DNA of 64,000 bases, taken from Bermanella sp034112325. Its GTDB lineage: Bacteria > Pseudomonadota > Gammaproteobacteria > Pseudomonadales > Oceanobacteraceae. The stretch lies in assembly GCA_034112325.1 (NCBI GenBank), contig JAWUVO010000087.1, positions 1 through 64,000 of the forward strand, written 5' to 3'. Below the pieces are notes generated by a model that was not told where the DNA came from, did not search any database, and was given only the letters and a program-made list of their open reading frames with translations. Numbering within the stretch: position 1 is the first letter of the stretch; every line of letters starts with the position of its first letter. Of the stretch, positions 60,079-64,000 are shown piece by piece. The position numbers and the translations under genes were made by a program.

Positions 60079-61737
60079 ATGTATATATATGACAGCTACG
60101 ATCAGAGCATTGTTGACGAGCGCGTTGCTCAGTTCAAAGATCAAACTGATCGTTACTTAGCAGGCCAATTAACAGAAGAACAGTTTTTACCATTGCGCCT
60201 GCAAAATGGACTTTACGTGCAACGTTATGCACCTATGCTTCGTGTAGCCGTACCTTACGGTTTATTATCAAGCGTCCAAGTTAGAAAACTTGCTCACATT
60301 GCTCGCACTTACGACAAGGGATACGCCCACGTAACCACGCGAACCAACTTTCAATACAACTGGCCTGAGCTTAAAGACGTCCCAGAGATACTTAAAGAGC
60401 TAGCCAGCGTTCAAATGCATGCCATTCAAACAAGTGGCAACTGTATTCGTAATACCACTACTGACCAATACGCTGGCGTTACCGCAGGCGAAATTGTTGA
60501 CCCTAGACCCTATTGCGAAATAATTCGTCAGTGGTCTACTGTTCATCCAGAATTTGCTTTTTTACCACGCAAATTCAAAATTGCAGTGAACAGCCATACC
60601 ACTGATGATCGTGCAGCCACCCTGCTTCATGATGTTGCTTTAAAAATAGTTAAAAATAATGAAGGCGAGATAGGTTACCAAGTTTTTGTTGGTGGCGGTT
60701 TAGGCAGAACACCAATTGTAGCTTCACTGGTGGAAGAGTTTTTACCAGAGCAGCACCTATTAACGTATTTGGATGCCGTATTGCGCGTTTACAACCTGAA
60801 TGGTCGACGTGACAATAAGTACAAGGCACGAATCAAAATTTTGGTTAAAGCATTAGGTGTTCCCGCTTTTCGTGATCTTGTACGCGCTGAATGGGCCAGT
60901 TTAAAAGATGGACCAGGTACAATTACCGCAGCAGAACTTGATCGTGTTAAAGGGCATTTCACAGAACCAGCCTACGAGACACTAAGTAACAGCTCGGAGC
61001 TAACCGCTCAACTTGCAGAGAGTAAAGCTTTTTCAAATTGGTATAAACGCAATGTAGCAGAGCACAAGCAATCTGGTTACGCCATTGCCACTCTTACGCT
61101 TAAAAAGTTAGGTACCCCTCCTGGCGACATCACAGATAATCAAATGGATAAGGTAGCTGACCTTGCCGATAAATATAGCTTTGGCGAAGTACGCTCTACA
61201 CACGAGCAAAACATTGTATTGGCAGATGTTAAGCAAGATCAATTATTTGATTTGTGGCAGGAAGCAAAAGCTGCTGGATTTGCCACTCCTAACCTTGGCT
61301 TGCTGACTGACATGATTTGCTGCCCAGGCGGTGATTTTTGTGCACTAGCTAACGCCAAATCTATTCCAGTTGCTGAAGCGATTCAAGCTAGATTCGATAA
61401 TCTAGATTACTTGCATGATCTTGGTGAAATAGACCTAAATATTTCAGGCTGCATGAATGCCTGCGGCCACCACCATATTGGCCACATTGGCATTCTTGGT
61501 GTTGATAAGAAAGGTGAAGAATTTTATCAAGTTAGCTTGGGTGGTGACGCCGGTCCAGATGCAACCATTGGTAAAATTTTAGGCCCATCATTTGCTCGCG
61601 CTCAAATGACTAATGTAATTGAAAATATTTTAAATACTTTTGTAGACCAAAGAATTGAAGGCGAAAGATTTGTAGATACTTACCGTCGCGTTGGTCATGC
61701 AATCTTTAAGGAGCGTGCTTATGCAAAAGCTAATTAA
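60079..61737 (+). CDS. cysI: Sulfite reductase, siroheme/[4Fe-4S] subunit (Pseudomonas-type CysI)
   Basis: Reduces sulfite to sulfide; some relatives are ferredoxin nitrite reductases. The 552-residue product opens MYIYDSYDQSIVDERVAQF as in Pseudomonas CysI, has the half-repeat segments RTNFQYNWP near 94 and SGNCIRNTTTDQ near 119, and cluster/siroheme cysteines C415 and C421 (CPGGDFC) and C458 and C462 (CMNAC). The DUF934 partner downstream and the cysG siroheme synthase support sulfite rather than nitrite. There is no cysJ, so the electron donor is probably ferredoxin or another flavoprotein. Confidence 0.93.
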   Translation: MYIYDSYDQSIVDERVAQFKDQTDRYLAGQLTEEQFLPLRLQNGLYVQRYAPMLRVAVPYGLLSSVQVRKLAHIARTYDKGYAHVTTRTNFQYNWPELKDVPEILKELASVQMHAIQTSGNCIRNTTTDQYAGVTAGEIVDPRPYCEIIRQWSTVHPEFAFLPRKFKIAVNSHTTDDRAATLLHDVALKIVKNNEGEIGYQVFVGGGLGRTPIVASLVEEFLPEQHLLTYLDAVLRVYNLNGRRDNKYKARIKILVKALGVPAFRDLVRAEWASLKDGPGTITAAELDRVKGHFTEPAYETLSNSSELTAQLAESKAFSNWYKRNVAEHKQSGYAIATLTLKKLGTPPGDITDNQMDKVADLADKYSFGEVRSTHEQNIVLADVKQDQLFDLWQEAKAAGFATPNLGLLTDMICCPGGDFCALANAKSIPVAEAIQARFDNLDYLHDLGEIDLNISGCMNACGHHHIGHIGILGVDKKGEEFYQVSLGGDAGPDATIGKILGPSFARAQMTNVIENILNTFVDQRIEGERFVDTYRRVGHAIFKERAYAKAN

Positions 61738-62206
61738 TCAAACATCTGAAATTGAAAATAGCTGGAATTTAATTTCAGATGATGAAGGCGATTTTTCACA
61801 GCCCGACATCATGATCCCTGCCAGCTACTGGCTTGCTAATCAGGCTGAATTTAACGATCGTAACGATGTCGCTATTTGGTTTGCTGGCAACGACAACGTG
61901 GCAGAATTTGAGGGTAAACTTGATCAATTTTCTGTAATTGGTGTTAACTTTCCCGCTTTTGCTGATGGTCGTGGCTATAGTATTGCGCACTTGCTTATTG
62001 AGCGCCAAAACTATAAAGGAGAGTTACGCGCAATTGGTGATGTTTTGATCGATCAGTTATTTTTCATGAAGCGCTGCGGGTTTAATAGTTACTTACTTAA
62101 GGAAGGCTTAGAACCTAGTGTTGCCATTGGGTATTTTGAAACATTTTCTGAGCCATACCAGTTAGCGGTTGATATTAAAGACCCTATTTTTAGGCGTAAA
62201 GCTTAA
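61721..62206 (+). CDS. DUF934 protein, cysI partner
   Basis: A 161-residue cytosolic protein of DUF934, found next to Pseudomonas-type cysI genes and presumed to help sulfite reduction. I chose ATG 61721, with AAGGAG seven bases upstream, so it starts inside the last 17 bases of cysI. Family features are the NFPAFADGRGYSIAHLL segment (about 79-95), the GDVLIDQLFFMKRCGF block (about 107-122) and YFETFSEPYQ near 142. Biochemical role is not established. Confidence 0.9.
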   Translation: MQKLINQTSEIENSWNLISDDEGDFSQPDIMIPASYWLANQAEFNDRNDVAIWFAGNDNVAEFEGKLDQFSVIGVNFPAFADGRGYSIAHLLIERQNYKGELRAIGDVLIDQLFFMKRCGFNSYLLKEGLEPSVAIGYFETFSEPYQLAVDIKDPIFRRKA

Positions 62207-62220
62207 ATAAATTTAAAACA

Positions 62221-62242
62221 GACGCTTCGGCGTCTTTTTTTT
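62221..62242 (+). terminator. Terminator after the DUF934 gene
   Basis: GACGC / GCGTC stem with a stable TTCG tetraloop (62221-62234), then eight T residues. Confidence 0.88.
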
Positions 62243-62298
62243 GGGCTTTACTATTTGGCTAAATTACAGCAGTCTAGAATTAACGGAGTGCATCATTT

Positions 62299-63465
62299 AT
62301 GGAACACAGTTTATTCTTTTCTTTTTTTGTTATATTCACTGGCGCTGCTATCTTAGCGACAATTTCACTCTACACCCACCAACCTATAATTGTGGCGTAT
62401 GTGGCCCTTGGTTTCATTGCAGGCCCCTCTGGTATGCAGTGGGTTACCGACCCTGAACTACTTTCTGAAATATCACACATAGGAATTGTTTTTTTATTAT
62501 TCTTACTTGGCCTAGACATGCAACCAAGTAGCCTGCTTCATGTGTTAAAAAAAGCTAGCTGGGTCGCTATTCTAAGTTCTATTGTGTTTTTTATCACAGG
62601 ATTCTCGGCTGGCTTGTTATTTGGCTTTACGACAACCGAATGCATGGTAATCGGCGCGAGTTTAATGTTCTCAAGTACTATTATCGGCATCAAACTTTTA
62701 CCTACTACAGTGCTTCATCATAAACACATGGGCGAACTTATGATTGGGCTTTTATTATTGCAAGATATGATAGCGATAATTGTATTATTAGTTTTAGGCA
62801 GCTCGGGTTCTGCTAACCCTGACGACTATGCTTTTTTGAAAGCGCTGGTTGCACTTCCAGCATTGGCAATAATGTCTTATGCGAGCGTAAAGTGGGTCAT
62901 CTTACCCTTACTAGCTAAATTTGATTTATTTCATGAGTACATATTTTTAATGGCTATAGGCTGGTGCCTAGGACTGGCCGAACTTGCTAACTTTATGGGT
63001 CTATCAAAAGAAATGGGGGCATTTATTGCGGGCATCACCCTAGCAACTCACCCAGTAGCCCAATTTATGACCGAAAAGTTAAAACCTATTCGTGATTTTT
63101 TCTTAGTACTTTTTTTCTTCACACTAGGCGCTGGCTTCGAATTAAACGTACTTGCTCAGATATGGCCGTATGCATTAATACTTAGTTTATTAGTAATAGC
63201 TGTAAAGCCCATTACCTTCAGATTTCTACTAAGACGCCAATCTGAAAAGTCTTCTTTATCCTGGGATATAGGCTTTAGGCTAGGTCAAACTAGTGAGTTT
63301 TCGTTGTTGATTAGCTACTTAGCATTGAGCGCTATGTTAATTGGCCCAGAAGCGGCGCAAACCATTCAGGCTACCGCGGTAATTACCTTCATATTGTCTA
63401 CTTACATTGTGATATTTAAATACCCAAATCCTATTGCCCCCTCTCCAAAATTAAGGCGTGACTAG
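62299..63465 (+). CDS. Cation:proton antiporter, CPA2 (Kef-like) family
   Basis: A 388-residue inner-membrane antiporter with 11-13 hydrophobic helices. Family features are QPIIVAYVALGFIAGP near 28-43, FLLGLDMQP near 69, ASLMFSSTIIGIKLL near 111, LLLLQDMIAIIVLL near 142-155 (conserved aspartate) and LSKEMGAFIAGITLA near 235. No C-terminal TrkA-N or NADPH-binding domain is present, unlike KefB/KefC, so regulation differs. Ion specificity (potassium or sodium) is unknown. Confidence 0.88.
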   Translation: MEHSLFFSFFVIFTGAAILATISLYTHQPIIVAYVALGFIAGPSGMQWVTDPELLSEISHIGIVFLLFLLGLDMQPSSLLHVLKKASWVAILSSIVFFITGFSAGLLFGFTTTECMVIGASLMFSSTIIGIKLLPTTVLHHKHMGELMIGLLLLQDMIAIIVLLVLGSSGSANPDDYAFLKALVALPALAIMSYASVKWVILPLLAKFDLFHEYIFLMAIGWCLGLAELANFMGLSKEMGAFIAGITLATHPVAQFMTEKLKPIRDFFLVLFFFTLGAGFELNVLAQIWPYALILSLLVIAVKPITFRFLLRRQSEKSSLSWDIGFRLGQTSEFSLLISYLALSAMLIGPEAAQTIQATAVITFILSTYIVIFKYPNPIAPSPKLRRD

Positions 63466-63496
63466 AGCTAAAGTGGCTATATTAAGGTAGGTCCTA

Positions 63497-63526
63497 AAAA
63501 AACACCTGCATTGCGCAGGTGTTTTG
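63497..63526. terminator. Terminator between the antiporter and sohB
   Basis: AACACCTGC (63501-63509) pairs with GCAGGTGTT (63515-63523) around ATTGC, with an A-run before and TTTT after; usable in both directions. Confidence 0.82.
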
Positions 63527-63567
63527 TATTCAGAAAACTGTAGGCTAAAAACTAGCTTACTGACTTA

Positions 63568-64000
63568 CTAGAAAAACCATTTCTGAAATGACATTTTTTC
63601 TAGTGCCGACTCAATTCCTTTCGAAACCGAGACCTGCGCTGCCATCCCTAGTTTTTGTGGTAGTGTCTTTTTCTTGTGTTGAGAAATCAAATAAACATCA
63701 GCGGTTTCAGCTCGAGCCTGAAGATACTCATCACTGGTTTTCAATTCGTCCACTAGATTTACTTCTATGGCTTTCTGACCGTACCAAACGTCACCATTTG
63801 CCACTTCATCAACATTCACACTAGGACGATGATTAACCACAAAGTCTTTAAATAAAACATGAACTTCATTTAAATCCTGTTTAAACTTATCTCTAGCTTT
63901 ATCAGTGTTTTCACCAAGCATAGTCAGCGTGCGCTTATATTCACCTGCTGTATGAACTTCAAAGTCTATATCATTTTTCTTAAGTACTTTACTAAAGTTT
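63568..64000 (-). CDS. sohB: Protease SohB, C-terminal part (runs off the window)
   Basis: The last 143 residues of an S49 family inner-membrane peptidase; the frame stays open to the window edge and the start lies outside. The visible part includes HTAGEYKRTLTMLGENTDKA and VLFKDFVVNHRPSVNVDEVANGDVWYGQKA (seen as VLFKDFVVNHRP and GDVWYGQKA), close to the SohB C-terminal region, which includes the catalytic-lysine-side beta structure but not the active serine. It is transcribed towards the antiporter gene. Confidence 0.88.
   Translation of the reverse strand, partial: NFSKVLKKNDIDFEVHTAGEYKRTLTMLGENTDKARDKFKQDLNEVHVLFKDFVVNHRPSVNVDEVANGDVWYGQKAIEVNLVDELKTSDEYLQARAETADVYLISQHKKKTLPQKLGMAAQVSVSKGIESALEKMSFQKWFF

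Overview
The window is a stretch of gammaproteobacterial chromosome. It is AT-leaning (roughly 40% GC by eye), densely coded, and free of phage, plasmid, insertion-sequence, CRISPR, rRNA or tRNA features that I could find. Several arrangements resemble the Pseudomonas/Cellvibrio side of the class: aat-ftsK-lolA-rarA-crcB-serS-cysG, a Pseudomonas-type cysI followed by a DUF934 gene, thrH, a PsrA-like operator at the etf genes, and a TonB2-type energy cluster. A marine or aquatic member is plausible, but the sequence alone does not settle the genus.

Layout. 1-8420: the end of a membrane protein gene, aat on the minus strand, then the chromosome-segregation, lipoprotein-sorting and tRNA-charging run ftsK, lolA, rarA, crcB, serS, cysG. 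8509-10128: a chemoreceptor. 10352-18181: a seven-gene operon of a PreP-like M16 protease and a complete TonB2 system (DUF3450, TtpC, ExbB, ExbD, TonB, TPR). 18224-22240: xthA, a DUF350 membrane protein, and pyrC coupled to an orphan tyrosine recombinase. 22518-24807: a CheW protein with an inserted zinc-binding CZB domain, and glutathione reductase. 24954-32567: the type II secretion operon gspEFGHIJKLM, without gspC or gspD. 32836-36630: etfB-etfA and etfQO around a control region with a 20-bp PsrA-like palindrome. 36795-41142: DUF1285, a radical SAM protein and rapA. 41238-45962: rraA, an alpha/beta hydrolase and ppsA, divergent from the ppsA regulator ppsR.

45984-50447 is the least ordinary part: a four-gene minus-strand operon of an anchored C39 peptidase, a small outer-membrane barrel, a FadL-like barrel and a lipoprotein. 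It looks like a dedicated outer-membrane export or fibre-assembly device whose substrate gene is not beside it. 50652-64000: pabB, thrH, cysH, cysB, a TauE-type exporter, a universal stress protein, a 59-residue HTH protein, a DAHP synthase, purE-purK, nfuA, cysI-DUF934, a cation/proton antiporter and the end of sohB.

How the genes fit together. Assimilatory sulfate reduction is spread over the window: cysG makes siroheme, cysH reduces APS, cysI reduces sulfite, cysB is the regulator and TauE may export sulfur anions. The etf genes carry electrons from fatty-acid oxidation to quinone under a probable fatty-acid-responsive repressor. The envelope is heavily served, by LolA, TonB2, the T2SS and the C39/barrel locus. 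Most transcription units end in clear hairpin terminators, many of which lie between convergent genes and can work in both directions.
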